Positions 63,101 to 64,000 are shown, counted from the first letter of the stretch. The stretch: 64,000 bases of DNA from Alitta virens (GCA_932294295.1 OW028580.1:35157136-35221135), one strand, 5' to 3'. The notes: a model not told the origin generated them from the sequence alone. Numbers and translations: made by a program.

Positions 63101-63963
63101 CAGCGAAAACCAGTGCTATGTAAGTTCCTGATTTTTATGCCATGTTCATGATTCATGACATGAATGACAATTTGGGGGTTAATATATCCTTACAGCCAAA
63201 TTCATTGACTTGGAAACTAATCTCAGAAACTTGGAAGCTAAACCCCAGATGACGTCATGTGATTCAAGCTGCACGACTCTCAGTGGTTACTTAACCAATG
63301 GGAGTCTTGCGTTCACATAACATCATGAATTTGGATTTAATATCAACCTATGACTGCTACCACTTGTTTGTGTACTGCCAGATGGTCCAACCACTCTTTT
63401 AATGATGTCATCGATCCTTCAATCACCATAGTGCTGTGATGTCATTAGTTGCACTTGTTTACATCATTGTACTATTATGTCATTATTTAAACAATGGTTT
63501 AAACAATGGGTTTAGTGCAGTATAGCGGACCCAAATTTATGCCCATATTTGGCATCTATGAAACATGAAAATAATCACTATTTCTTGTTAAATTATTCAC
63601 TAGCAAAAATCATCCATTGAATTCAAGCTTTTTTACATCCTAGGCTAGGCAGCGAGACTAGGTATAGTCATAATTTGGGTCCGGTGCACTTTTTCCTAAA
63701 TTGTTTGGACCATCTTGCTGATAACTTCCTGTGCAACGACTCACCAGAAACCAGGCAAATCATAAATATTATGAACCGTGTAAAGGCAAGAAATCTAAAT
63801 AAATACCTTGCTGACCCTGACAAATTGCTCTTCTAGAAATACAGCGATGGCAAGAATTCCTGGAGAGGCTGTGGATGTGGGGAATCTGGATTTGAAGAAG
63901 AGATTTGTTGTATTGGAGAATTATGCAATGCTGGCAAACACCAAATTGTATTCGAAATAGAAG
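11469..63963 (+). CDS. Gene 2: giant LU-domain array protein, 42 domains in window, both ends open
   Basis: 84 internal exons join in one frame as 42 A/B pairs (about 3115 residues); the 42nd ends at 63963 and the array probably continues past the window. Seen: A exons run phase 1 to 0, B exons phase 0 to 1, so each domain is a symmetric 1-1 unit that can be added or skipped without frame loss. Domains alternate R, E, R, E throughout: R ends GRFCNRYWP..PEGG, E ends GEFCNA....L.G. Each has ten cysteines spaced C-x2-C, C, C, C(Y), G-C-G-C, C-C-x4-C-N. Known: LU domains are extracellular, disulfide-stabilised, often GPI-linked. Inferred: a very long secreted or surface protein. An alternative terminal exon at 42912-43067 would give a form of about 1509 residues plus signal peptide. 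No start codon or signal peptide was found. No gene symbol is justified. Confidence 0.85.
12648..13713 (+). CDS. Gene 2 LU domain 2 (E type)
   Basis: Exons 12648-12745 (98 nt) and 13596-13713. A: YGSFCFSCVEVESLHEC. B: YHWKGCGCGVAEGEVCC, GEQCNA; the exon is short (118 nt) and opens Ser-Phe instead of Thr-Tyr. The internal intron carries a family A MITE (13111-13407). In the following 605-nt intron nothing is recognised. Confidence 0.87.
13111..13407. mobile_element. Family A MITE
   Basis: Left end AGTGCAGTAGCCTACAGCGG is an altered form of AGTGCAGTATAGCGGACCC; right end GGGTCCGCTATACTGCACT is its reverse complement. TGACGTCA and TTTGACGTCAT motifs lie inside, as in the other copies. Confidence 0.75.
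14319..14977 (+). CDS. Gene 2 LU domain 3 (R type)
   Basis: Exons 14319-14413 and 14860-14977. The A exon (FGIWCYTCEDTIENEC) ends Cys-Ser, the only case without an aromatic or His after this Cys. B: VWKGCGCFTLPGTKCC, GRFCNRPSPIP and LEGG. Intron 14414-14859 is featureless; intron 14978-15272 holds a family G fragment near 15005-15045. Confidence 0.87.
15273..16120 (+). CDS. Gene 2 LU domain 4 (E type)
   Basis: Exons 15273-15367 and 15994-16120. A: YASYCYECEKQNENEC. B: VWKGCGCNDSGFKDAICC, GELCNANDKQ with a Glu/Lys-rich end. The downstream 1240-nt intron is packed with MITEs (16141-16330, 16331-16686, 16933-17252), the first only about 20 bases after the donor. Confidence 0.9.
16141..16330. 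mobile_element. Family A MITE, 3'-truncated
   Basis: Starts AGACCCATAATTTATGCCCA and continues with GGCGTCCATTAAA and a GGGGCAGCTGCCCCC core, matching other family A copies, then stops where a family B element begins. Confidence 0.6.
16331..16686. mobile_element. Family B MITE
   Basis: Bounded by GTCTGTCCAGTCA and TATGCCGGACAGAC, a short inverted pair. Aligns with 29168-29507 through GATCAGATCATTCTTTG, AATAAAGACAATCAGAAA and GTTCGATGATGATGTCA. An open minus-strand frame across it (16386-16718) is not taken as a gene. Confidence 0.65.
16933..17252. mobile_element. Family A MITE
   Basis: Both ends are well kept: AGTGCAGTATAGTGGACCC and GGGTCCGCTATACTGCACT. Inner sequence resembles 22535-22814 in the same orientation. 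Confidence 0.8.
17361..18437 (+). CDS. Gene 2 LU domain 5 (R type)
   Basis: Exons 17361-17455 and 18317-18437. A: YGIWCWKCEGALEDKC, ending Cys-Phe. B: VWKGCGCDKSKKGTQCC, GRFCNRYWPTPNPET. Its donor is weak (gttaaa) and a candidate 24-nt microexon follows at 18627. The internal intron ends in a partial family C copy (18085-18230); intron 18651-19509 has AT-rich and possible LINE-tail sequence. Confidence 0.9.
18085..18230. mobile_element. Family C MITE fragment
   Basis: Matches the interior of 42442-42854: TTCATGCCATCAAAA, GTAAACAAACC, GTGATGATG, GATGATGTCATTTCCATTG. Ends are missing. Confidence 0.5.
18627..18650 (+). CDS. Candidate 24-nt microexon after domain 5
   Basis: A strong acceptor (TTGGTCTGTTCCAG) precedes 24 bases that read GFEDGVPK in phase 1 to phase 1, followed by the good donor gtatgt. 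Including or skipping it leaves the frame intact and changes only the linker between domains 5 and 6. No other domain in the window has a comparable extra exon. RNA evidence would be decisive. Confidence 0.5.
19510..21139 (+). CDS. Gene 2 LU domain 6 (E type)
   Basis: Exons 19510-19604 and 21016-21139. A: YGSFCFACEENLDDEC. B: FWRGCGCGESEFDGEECC, GELCNSPEAQR. The donor of the A exon is gtacgt. The 1411-nt internal intron holds a family A MITE (19891-20205), a 23-bp minisatellite (20351-20455) and a family J fragment (20861-20909). Confidence 0.9.
19891..20205. mobile_element. Family A MITE
   Basis: Left end truncated to TTTAGCGGACCCAAATTTAT; right end GGGTCCGCTATACTGCACT intact. Contains GTGACGTCATACTTGAG and GGCAACGAG seen in sister copies. 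Confidence 0.75.
20351..20455. repeat. 23-bp minisatellite, about five units
   Basis: Units of CCTTCCCAGAAGTGTTTTTA with small length changes repeat head to tail in the internal intron of domain 6. Two overlapping open frames over it are repeat artefacts. Confidence 0.85.
20861..20909. repeat. Family J fragment
   Basis: GGGTGGCACCTCAGTAGCG and ATCTTGGAGGTGTCACCCTT resemble the sequence at 40802-40850. Possibly part of a retroposon; nature unknown. Confidence 0.4.
21323..22496 (+). CDS. Gene 2 LU domain 7 (R type, divergent)
   Basis: Exons 21323-21414 (92 nt) and 22367-22496 (130 nt). A: YDSYCWYCEDEDEKDC, one residue short between Cys 3 and 4, ending Cys-His at donor gtgagt. B: IVKKDCGCDRSMQDVECC, with Asp where Gly normally precedes the first Cys of GCGC, then GRFCNRYWYLPPVEGG. 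The internal intron has GATA microsatellite sequence at 21421-21480 and otherwise nothing recognised. Confidence 0.87.
22535..22814. mobile_element. Family A MITE
   Basis: AGTGCAGTATAGCGGACCC at the left and GGGTCCGCTATACTGCACT at the right are exact inverted copies of 19 bases. Starts about 40 bases after the donor of domain 7. Confidence 0.85.
23521..24740 (+). CDS. Gene 2 LU domain 8 (E type)
   Basis: Exons 23521-23621 (101 nt) and 24617-24740. A: FQQYCINCAYMPESQC with two extra residues before the last Cys. B: SHTKDNVVQKGCGC, DCCLGEFCNASEE, L-R-G end; the Trp before KGCGC is replaced by Gln. The preceding intron has a family A MITE (22535-22814), the internal one a family F relic (23916-24335). 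Confidence 0.88.
23916..24335. mobile_element. Family F MITE relic, interrupted
   Basis: Inner TGACGTCAT palindromes at 23925-24015 and a right end CTGGGTACAAGGTCACAC...GAACTGGCCAGCCCT near 24299-24333 match the family at 1914 and 38997; unrelated sequence appears inserted between. Confidence 0.45.
25305..25964 (+). CDS. Gene 2 LU domain 9 (R type, 139-nt B exon)
   Basis: Exons 25305-25399 and 25826-25964. A: KGIFCYECENVYEYEC, ending Cys-His. B: KKISRGCGCDTSIKGTECC, ERFCNRYVPPKKY with a longer end before EGG; Glu replaces the usual Gly before RFCN. The 139-nt length recurs in domains 17, 29, 35 and 41, always followed by a 127-nt E exon. Confidence 0.9.
27268..28150 (+). CDS. Gene 2 LU domain 10 (E type)
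   Basis: Exons 27268-27377 (110 nt) and 28024-28150. The A exon has extra N-terminal residues (SGFLPVYGHMCYVC). B: EVVKGCGCDKSKLKDSDCC, GDLCNAGVHQ. The preceding 1303-nt intron contains two diverged copies of a sequence with GGGAGATAACTAACATT-like cores near 26285 and 26860. Confidence 0.88.
28228..28275. repeat. Short LINE-related fragment
   Basis: AACATATTCATTAAATTTTG followed by CCAACCAGCC matches 8822-8865 next to the LINE fragment; probably a 5'-truncated retroposon piece. Confidence 0.4.
28704..30167 (+). CDS. Gene 2 LU domain 11 (R type)
   Basis: Exons 28704-28801 (98 nt) and 30047-30167. A: YGFNYCWGCEDKLEKDC, ending Cys-Phe. B: TIRKGNYVWKGCGC, KCCTGRFCNRYWPVPFPEGG. The 1245-nt internal intron carries a family B MITE (29168-29507); the rest is AT-rich. 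Confidence 0.92.
29168..29507. mobile_element. Family B MITE
   Basis: Left end CTGTCCGTTCAGTCA and right end TATGCCGGACAGAC; inner blocks shared with 16331-16686 in the same order. Confidence 0.65.
30230..30870. repeat. Unclassified repeat-like sequence
   Basis: Internal repeats such as CACTAGT blocks on both strands around 30320-30440, duplicated GACATCRATATCCCTTG, and copies of GTCAATAATTTTTTT near 30455 and 30850 suggest one or more MITE-like insertions. The open frame 30198-30581 overlaps these and lacks recognisable protein features. Confidence 0.4.
30920..31952 (+). CDS. Gene 2 LU domain 12 (E type)
   Basis: Exons 30920-31014 and 31826-31952. A: HGGFCYSCNKGPEVQC. B: THKEGENFWKGCGCGKSG, RCCLGEFCNAGEQNR. 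The preceding intron has repeat-like sequence with direct copies of GTCAATAATTTTTTT near 30455 and 30850. The 811-nt internal intron has no recognised element. Confidence 0.92.
32078..32586 (+). CDS. Gene 2 LU domain 13 (R type), donor duplicated by SINE
   Basis: Exons 32078-32172 and 32466-32586. A: KGSFCWECEKKLDHEC. B: TLREEQFLSKGCGCDASRQ, ECCMGRFCNRYWPIPLPEGG; Ser replaces Trp. The last bases of the B exon and its donor are repeated at 32896-32911 as the target-site duplication of a SINE that lies between them. Confidence 0.92.
32592..32911 (+). mobile_element. tRNA-derived SINE with 16-bp target-site duplication
   Basis: The insertion has an RNA polymerase III B-box-like GGTTCAATCC near 32636. 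It is flanked by TCCTGAAGGAGGTAAA at 32576-32591 and again at 32896-32911. The duplicated target covers the end of a B exon and its 5' splice site. Confidence 0.75.
33021..33351 (+). CDS. Gene 2 LU domain 14 (E type)
   Basis: Exons 33021-33115 and 33228-33351, separated by only 112 bases. A: HGAFCWSCKDKPEEQC. B: THVEGNNFWKGCGCGKSG, TCCTGEFCNSGIKER. The following 1463-nt intron includes a less AT-rich patch at 33690-33960 and a C-run near 34170, with nothing recognised. Confidence 0.93.
34815..36105 (+). CDS. Gene 2 LU domain 15 (R type)
   Basis: Exons 34815-34909 and 35985-36105. A: KGNFCWQCEKETDDQC. B: THRTGKIVTKGCGCDKSIQ, ECCTGRFCNRHWPLPPPEGG. The 1075-nt internal intron holds a tRNA-derived SINE (35092-35350) and a family A MITE (35617-35902). 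Confidence 0.92.
35092..35350 (+). mobile_element. tRNA-derived SINE
   Basis: A-box-like TGGTCTAGTGGTTAAGG near 35100 marks a tRNA-like head; the B box is degenerate. The body (GGGCAGATCCTCTTCAGCCG, TTAGGCACCC) recurs at 56098-56200. Confidence 0.6.
35617..35902. mobile_element. Family A MITE
   Basis: Left end GCAGTATAGCAGACCCAAAT slightly altered; right end GGGTCCGCTATACTGCACT intact. Contains a GGGGGTAGCAGCCCCC core. Confidence 0.75.
36244..37083 (+). CDS. Gene 2 LU domain 16 (E type)
   Basis: Exons 36244-36338 and 36960-37083. A: YGSFCYACENKPEKDC. B: TYVKDKTFWKGCGCGKSG, NCCTGEFCNASEEKR. The 621-nt internal intron contains a 75-codon open frame (36640-36867) without recognised similarity, treated as chance. 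The next intron is only 93 bases and contains an early in-frame stop. Confidence 0.93.
37177..37702 (+). CDS. Gene 2 LU domain 17 (R type, 139-nt B exon)
   Basis: Exons 37177-37271 and 37564-37702. A: RGGFCFQCTNQYEYQC. B: TTSEGKRVTKGCGCDTATK, KCCTGRFCNRFERKIQSW then AAAEGG, lacking the usual Tyr-Trp-Pro. The 1187-nt following intron begins with a family D MITE nine bases after the exon and later has a SINE (38438-38705). Confidence 0.92.
37712..38317. mobile_element. Family D MITE, about 606 bp
   Basis: Ends TAAAGCTGCATTGTCAGT and GACTGACAATGCAGCTTTAA are inverted copies. Starts nine bases after the B exon of domain 17. Related fragment at 7500-7735. Confidence 0.75.
38438..38705 (+). mobile_element. 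tRNA-derived SINE
   Basis: A-box-like TGGCCTAATGATTACAGC near 38451 and a perfect B box GGTTCGAATCC near 38498 lie at tRNA-like spacing, but the cloverleaf is not preserved and a non-tRNA body follows. Confidence 0.65.
38890..39422 (+). CDS. Gene 2 LU domain 18 (E type, 127-nt B exon)
   Basis: Exons 38890-38984 and 39296-39422. A: FGSYCFQCEKKPESEC, ending Cys-Phe. B: THNQGNDFWKGCGCDKAK, KCCTGEFCNAGAHQELVEL. A family F MITE (38997-39143) starts 12 bases after the A-exon donor and fills almost half of the internal intron. Confidence 0.92.
38997..39143. mobile_element. Family F MITE
   Basis: GCTGGCCAGACCTTGTACCC and AACTGGCCAGCCC flank GATGACGTCATC; ACTTCCGGGT near the right end mirrors ACCCGGAAGT near the left. 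Confidence 0.65.
39847..40584 (+). CDS. Gene 2 LU domain 19 (R type)
   Basis: Exons 39847-39941 and 40464-40584. A: YGIFCWACENKLEKDC, ending Cys-Phe. B: IKRTGKHVSKGCGCDESIQ, KCCTGRFCNRYWPIPPPEGG. Nothing recognised in the internal intron; intron 40585-41213 contains a family J fragment (40802-40850). Confidence 0.93.
40802..40850. repeat. Family J fragment
   Basis: GGGTGGCCCCTCGGCAGCG and ATCTTAGAGGAGTCACCC match the copy at 20861-20909. Confidence 0.4.
41214..43829 (+). CDS. Gene 2 LU domain 20, long-form choice (E type)
   Basis: A exon 41214-41308 (HSSFCFLCKEEVEQQC) and, for the long form, B exon 43706-43829: TNVKGDKFWKGCGCGKSG, SCCLGEFCNAGEVSR, L-H-G end at donor gtgagt. Another B exon with a stop (42912-43067) lies between them, and no second A exon occurs before 43706. 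Splicing 41308 to 43706 is frame-compatible and restores the regular R/E order with domain 21. The 1603-nt stretch after the A exon includes a family C MITE (42442-42854). Confidence 0.85.
42442..42854. mobile_element. Family C MITE, best copy
   Basis: Ends TTAAAGGTGCACTGTCTGTC and GACAGACAGTGCAGCTTTAA form an imperfect inverted pair. Ends 57 bases before the alternative terminal exon. Confidence 0.75.
42912..43067 (+). CDS. Gene 2 alternative terminal B exon with GPI-signal-like tail
   Basis: The exon starts after TTTGCAG and reads TYKTRKYIWKGCGCGKSG, then ICCKGEFCNSSSQKK, a run ISFLLLFLII and ESVT before TGA. It completes the domain opened by the exon at 41214. Small residues (Asn-Ser-Ser-Ser), a short hydrophilic spacer and a terminal hydrophobic run fit a GPI-attachment signal, although the run of about ten residues is short. 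A poly(A) signal follows closely. It gives a 20-domain form of about 1509 residues plus signal peptide. A plain gene end, with a separate third gene after it, is the other reading. Confidence 0.8.
   Translation, partial: TYKTRKYIWKGCGCGKSGFRSEICCKGEFCNSSSQKKISFLLLFLIIESVT
43126..43131 (+). terminator. Poly(A) signal for the short form of gene 2
   Basis: AATAAA lies 59 bases after the stop of the alternative terminal exon. Its closeness supports use of that exon as a true 3' end. Sequence 43132-43705 before the next B exon has no further element that I recognise. Confidence 0.6.
43930..44165 (+). mobile_element. tRNA-derived SINE
   Basis: GGTACAATGGTTAACG near 43947 and AGTTCGATACCCGC near 43978 resemble A and B boxes. 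The 3' end GTCAATAAACTACTACTACTA resembles LINE-like tails. Confidence 0.6.
44311..45281 (+). CDS. Gene 2 LU domain 21 (R type)
   Basis: Exons 44311-44405 and 45161-45281. A: KGIFCYECNQQYEHEC, ending Cys-Phe. B: TSREGKYVWKGCGCDTSR, DCCTGRFCNRYWPTPIPEGG. The preceding intron contains a tRNA-derived SINE (43930-44165), the internal one a family A MITE (44539-44822); intron 45282-45981 has nothing recognised. Confidence 0.93.
44539..44822. mobile_element. Family A MITE
   Basis: AGTGCAGTATAGCGGACCC left; GGGTCCGCTATACTACACT right with one change. Confidence 0.8.
45982..46653 (+). CDS. Gene 2 LU domain 22 (E type)
   Basis: Exons 45982-46076 and 46530-46653. A: YGSHCYTCENKPEAEC. B: TYKEGNNFWKGCGCGVSG, ECCSGEFCNANDQQR; donor gtgggt. 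The B exon frame runs open into upstream intron sequence, which is not coding by the phase rules. Confidence 0.93.
46801..47671 (+). CDS. Gene 2 LU domain 23 (R type)
   Basis: Exons 46801-46895 and 47551-47671. A: HGSFCYDCTKRPEAQC. B: TRRDGQEVSKGCGCDTSS, ECCIGRFCNRHWPVPIPEGG. The following short intron contains a family G element (47750-47872, opposite orientation to the copy at 1994). Confidence 0.93.
47750..47872. mobile_element. Family G MITE fragment
   Basis: Reverse complement aligns with 1994-2130: AAGGGTTGTTCCATTAATAA, AGATCCTCCCC, GATATC-like centre and TTGACAGACA. Confidence 0.5.
47974..48347 (+). CDS. Gene 2 LU domain 24 (E type)
   Basis: Exons 47974-48068 and 48224-48347. A: FGSFCYTCEDKTEKEC; its donor is gtaagg. 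B: TYVEKEHYWKGCGCGTSG, YCCTGEFCNAGETQ; its donor gttaga is poor, yet phase and the next A exon agree. Intron 48348-48652 shows nothing particular. Confidence 0.92.
48653..50587 (+). CDS. Gene 2 LU domain 25 (R type)
   Basis: Exons 48653-48747 and 50467-50587. A: YGSFCWACEKKSEGEC, ending Cys-Phe. B: TYREGQDVWKGCGCDTSR, ECCLGRLCNRYWPVPLPEEG. The 1719-nt internal intron, the longest in gene 2, contains a candidate 1-kb inverted-repeat insertion (48833-49842). Confidence 0.93.
48833..49842. mobile_element. Candidate 1-kb inverted-repeat insertion (family I)
   Basis: CCAGTATACTCCCGAGACC at the left pairs with GGTCTCGGGAGGATACTGAG at the right. The inside has repeated GTGGGATAAA-type motifs at 49700-49795 and no coding similarity seen. 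Confidence 0.5.
50876..51176 (+). CDS. Gene 2 LU domain 26 (E type)
   Basis: Exons 50876-50970 and 51053-51176, separated by the shortest intron in the window (82 bases, not a multiple of three). A: FGSFCYSCEKIAEKDC. B: TRWEGDSVWKGCGCGASG, YCCLGELCNAAGPQ. Confidence 0.93.
51352..51739 (+). CDS. Gene 2 LU domain 27 (R type)
   Basis: Exons 51352-51446 and 51619-51739. A: FGIWCYECEKSVEKEC, donor gtatgt. B: SRREGQYVWKGCGCDTSK, ECCMGRFCNRYWPVPPPEGG. It is the diverged counterpart of domains 33 and 39, which end the first two near-identical blocks. Confidence 0.93.
52031..52477 (+). CDS. Gene 2 LU domain 28 (E type)
   Basis: Exons 52031-52125 and 52354-52477. A: YGSYCWICKKQLEKDC. B: KYTDGTYYWKGCGCGKSG, ECCTGELCNSNDEQ. 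Opens with Lys instead of Thr. The near-identical tandem block begins within or just before this B exon: a few substitutions separate it from domains 34 and 40. Confidence 0.93.
52561..53053 (+). CDS. Gene 2 LU domain 29 (R type, 139-nt B exon)
   Basis: Exons 52561-52655 and 52915-53053. A: YGTFCYDCEKEYEYEC, donor gtgagt. B: TFKENKRVWKGCGCNTSR, LCCDGRFCNRYVGPQIKY and AEGG. A family E MITE begins 15 bases after the A-exon donor and fills most of the 259-nt intron. Confidence 0.93.
52671..52828. mobile_element. Family E MITE, 158 bp
   Basis: TAATGGGGAGACAACTACCA at the left pairs with TTTTTCTCCCCATTA at the right, with ACCAGAGGGCG / CGCCTCTGGT just inside and TGATGTCATT / AATGACATCA centrally. 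Copied with the tandem blocks at 57493-57650 and about 62315-62473. Confidence 0.75.
53380..54416 (+). CDS. Gene 2 LU domain 30 (E type, 127-nt B exon, GC donor)
   Basis: Exons 53380-53474 and 54290-54416. A: HGSFCFTCKEKPEKDC. B: KYSDGKNSWRGCGCGESG, LCCIGELCNAGEHQ, ending F-E-I-E-G. No GT is available at the phase-1 position; the border reads GAAG|GCGAGA, a GC donor. The 99-nt intron after it is fully open in frame. Internal intron carries a degraded family A MITE (53845-54133). Confidence 0.88.
53845..54133. mobile_element. Family A MITE, degraded
   Basis: AGTGCAGCATAGCGAACCC left; GGGTCCGATGCACT right has lost several bases. Copied in the second block (58667-58955) and shortened by deletion in the third (63514-63690). 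Confidence 0.7.
54516..55125 (+). CDS. Gene 2 LU domain 31 (R type)
   Basis: Exons 54516-54610 and 55005-55125. A: FGSWCWTCENQLENSC. B: TSREGKHVWKGCGCDTSR, DCCAGRFCNRYWPTPIPEGG; donor gtggta is weak. The acceptor of the A exon has little pyrimidine tract, in keeping with the odd short intron before it. Confidence 0.92.
55278..55627 (+). CDS. Gene 2 LU domain 32 (E type)
   Basis: Exons 55278-55372 and 55504-55627. A: YGSHCYSCENQPENEC. B: TYKEGSSFWKGCGCGVLG, KCCTGEFCNAFDQKR. The following intron contains a hairpin element (55681-55811). Strong resemblance to domain 22 suggests an older copy relation ten domains apart. Confidence 0.93.
55681..55811. mobile_element. Short hairpin element
   Basis: TTTGAAATAAAGTATTATCT pairs with AGATAAAATTTTATTTCAA across about 130 bp. 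Second-block copy at 60503-60633. Confidence 0.55.
55893..56529 (+). CDS. Gene 2 LU domain 33 (R type)
   Basis: Exons 55893-55987 and 56409-56529. A: YGSFCYTCKNKLEKEC. B: TYREGGHVWKGCGCDLSR, ECCIGRFCNRYWPVPPPEGG. The internal intron holds a SINE-like fragment (56098-56200). Confidence 0.93.
56098..56200. mobile_element. SINE body fragment
   Basis: GGCAGATCCTCTTCAACCG, AGGTGTAATGGGTAT and TTAGGCACCC match the SINE at 35092-35350 without its tRNA-like head. Second-block copy at about 60920-61022. Confidence 0.5.
56852..57299 (+). CDS. Gene 2 LU domain 34 (E type)
   Basis: Exons 56852-56946 and 57176-57299. Copy of domain 28. The A half is the same protein sequence from Tyr-Gly onward; the B half reads KNTDGTYFWKGCGC, differing at two positions from domain 28 and identical to domain 40. 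Confidence 0.93.
57383..57875 (+). CDS. Gene 2 LU domain 35 (R type, 139-nt B exon)
   Basis: Exons 57383-57477 and 57737-57875, the copy of domain 29. The A exon is unchanged; in the B exon I see only AGG to AGA at an Arg codon. The family E MITE in the internal intron is also copied (57493-57650). Confidence 0.93.
58202..59238 (+). CDS. Gene 2 LU domain 36 (E type, GC donor)
   Basis: Exons 58202-58296 and 59112-59238, the copy of domain 30. One amino-acid change is visible: Leu to Ile before the Cys-Cys pair. The GC donor and in-frame 99-nt intron (59239-59337) are kept. Confidence 0.88.
59338..59947 (+). CDS. Gene 2 LU domain 37 (R type)
   Basis: Exons 59338-59432 and 59827-59947, the copy of domain 31. 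A C-to-T change turns the Pro of T-P-I-P into Leu (T-L-I-P), in the normally Pro-rich domain end. Confidence 0.92.
60100..60449 (+). CDS. Gene 2 LU domain 38 (E type)
   Basis: Exons 60100-60194 and 60326-60449, the copy of domain 32 with no difference that I could see in either exon. Hairpin element copied downstream (60503-60633). Confidence 0.93.
60715..61351 (+). CDS. Gene 2 LU domain 39 (R type)
   Basis: Exons 60715-60809 and 61231-61351, the copy of domain 33. Exons look identical; the upstream intron differs by one base (A to T) in the acceptor tract. Confidence 0.93.
61674..62121 (+). CDS. Gene 2 LU domain 40 (E type)
   Basis: Exons 61674-61768 and 61998-62121, the copy of domain 34 with identical exons. 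Near-identity to the previous block continues to about 62200. Confidence 0.93.
62205..62698 (+). CDS. Gene 2 LU domain 41 (R type, 139-nt B exon)
   Basis: Exons 62205-62299 and 62560-62698. Counterpart of domains 29 and 35 but more diverged: Arg to Gln in the A exon; the B exon reads TFMENKRVWKGCGCDTSR with QCC in place of LCC and FGEGG in place of FAEGG. Confidence 0.93.
63025..63963 (+). CDS. Gene 2 LU domain 42 (E type, GC donor), last in window
   Basis: Exons 63025-63119 and 63837-63963. Counterpart of domains 30 and 36, with Gly-Lys-His in place of Gly-Glu-His near the end. The GC donor is kept, but the following intron has an in-frame TAG, so retention would truncate the protein here, unlike in the two earlier copies. 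The internal intron is about 100 bases shorter because its MITE copy is deleted. Confidence 0.88.
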
Positions 63964-64000
63964 GCGAGACACACTTGTAGTTTCTTGAAATTAAATTAAA

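Larger units (their letters stand above)
52354..64000 (+). repeat. 4822-bp tandem block of six LU domains, three copies
   Basis: Blocks lie at about 52354-57175, 57176-61997 and 61998 to beyond the window. Offsets between matching points are 4821-4822 bp across the first pair, and 4822-4823 bp up to 63119 in the second; a deletion near 63600 then shifts the third copy by about 98 bp. Copies 1 and 2 differ by only a handful of substitutions in 4.8 kb, introns included. Copy 3 shows more changes after about 62200. Each block holds domains in the order E, R(139), E(127), R, E, R. Confidence 0.95.

Overview
This is an AT-rich, intron-rich animal nuclear sequence, not a microbial one. Coding sequence occurs only as short exons (mostly 90-140 nt) with GT..AG borders, pyrimidine-rich acceptors and gtaagt-like donors, spread among introns full of short inverted-repeat transposons, tRNA-derived SINEs and one decayed LINE. 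All genes lie on the + strand. The species cannot be named from the sequence; a marine invertebrate is a reasonable guess, because the retroelement type and dense MITEs fit, but this is inference.

Nearly all coding sequence is one repeated protein module: a ten-cysteine Ly6/uPAR-type (LU, three-finger fold) domain of about 72-78 residues, always built from two exons. The A exon (usually 95 nt, phase 1 in, phase 0 out) carries C-x2-C, three more Cys and ends at a Cys-Tyr. The B exon (usually 121-139 nt, phase 0 in, phase 1 out) carries the K-G-C-G-C motif and the LU signature C-C-x4-C-N. I assembled 47 A/B pairs with consistent phases, plus one extra terminal B exon and one candidate microexon. 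None of these exons has a stop or frameshift, and every domain keeps ten cysteines.

Region 1 (about 190-7312): the 3' part of gene 1, five LU domains, a very large 1297-nt exon coding for a disordered hydrophilic stalk, and a last exon with a C-terminal membrane segment, stop and AATAAA. Region 2 (7313-11468): intergenic, with MITEs and a LINE 3' fragment; no signal-peptide exon for gene 2 could be identified. Region 3 (11469-64000, open at the right edge): gene 2, 42 LU domains in one continuous frame, about 3115 residues in this window. Its domains alternate strictly between an R type (C-C-x-G-R-F-C-N-R-Y-W-P, Pro-rich end) and an E type (C-C-x-G-E-F-C-N-A, Arg/Leu-Gly end).

The A exon of gene 2 domain 20 is followed by two competing B exons. 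The first (42912-43067) ends in a short hydrophobic tail, stop and poly(A) signal, which looks like a GPI-anchor signal. The second (43706-43829) continues into at least 22 more domains. The simplest reading is one gene making a membrane-anchored 20-domain form and a much longer form. From about 52.35 kb a 4822-bp block of six domains is repeated in tandem three times (third copy cut by the window edge), so the array grew by half-domain, domain, domain-pair and six-domain steps.

Jointly the two genes look like related giant extracellular or cell-surface proteins. Adhesive, structural or recognition roles are possible, but the sequence does not show which.
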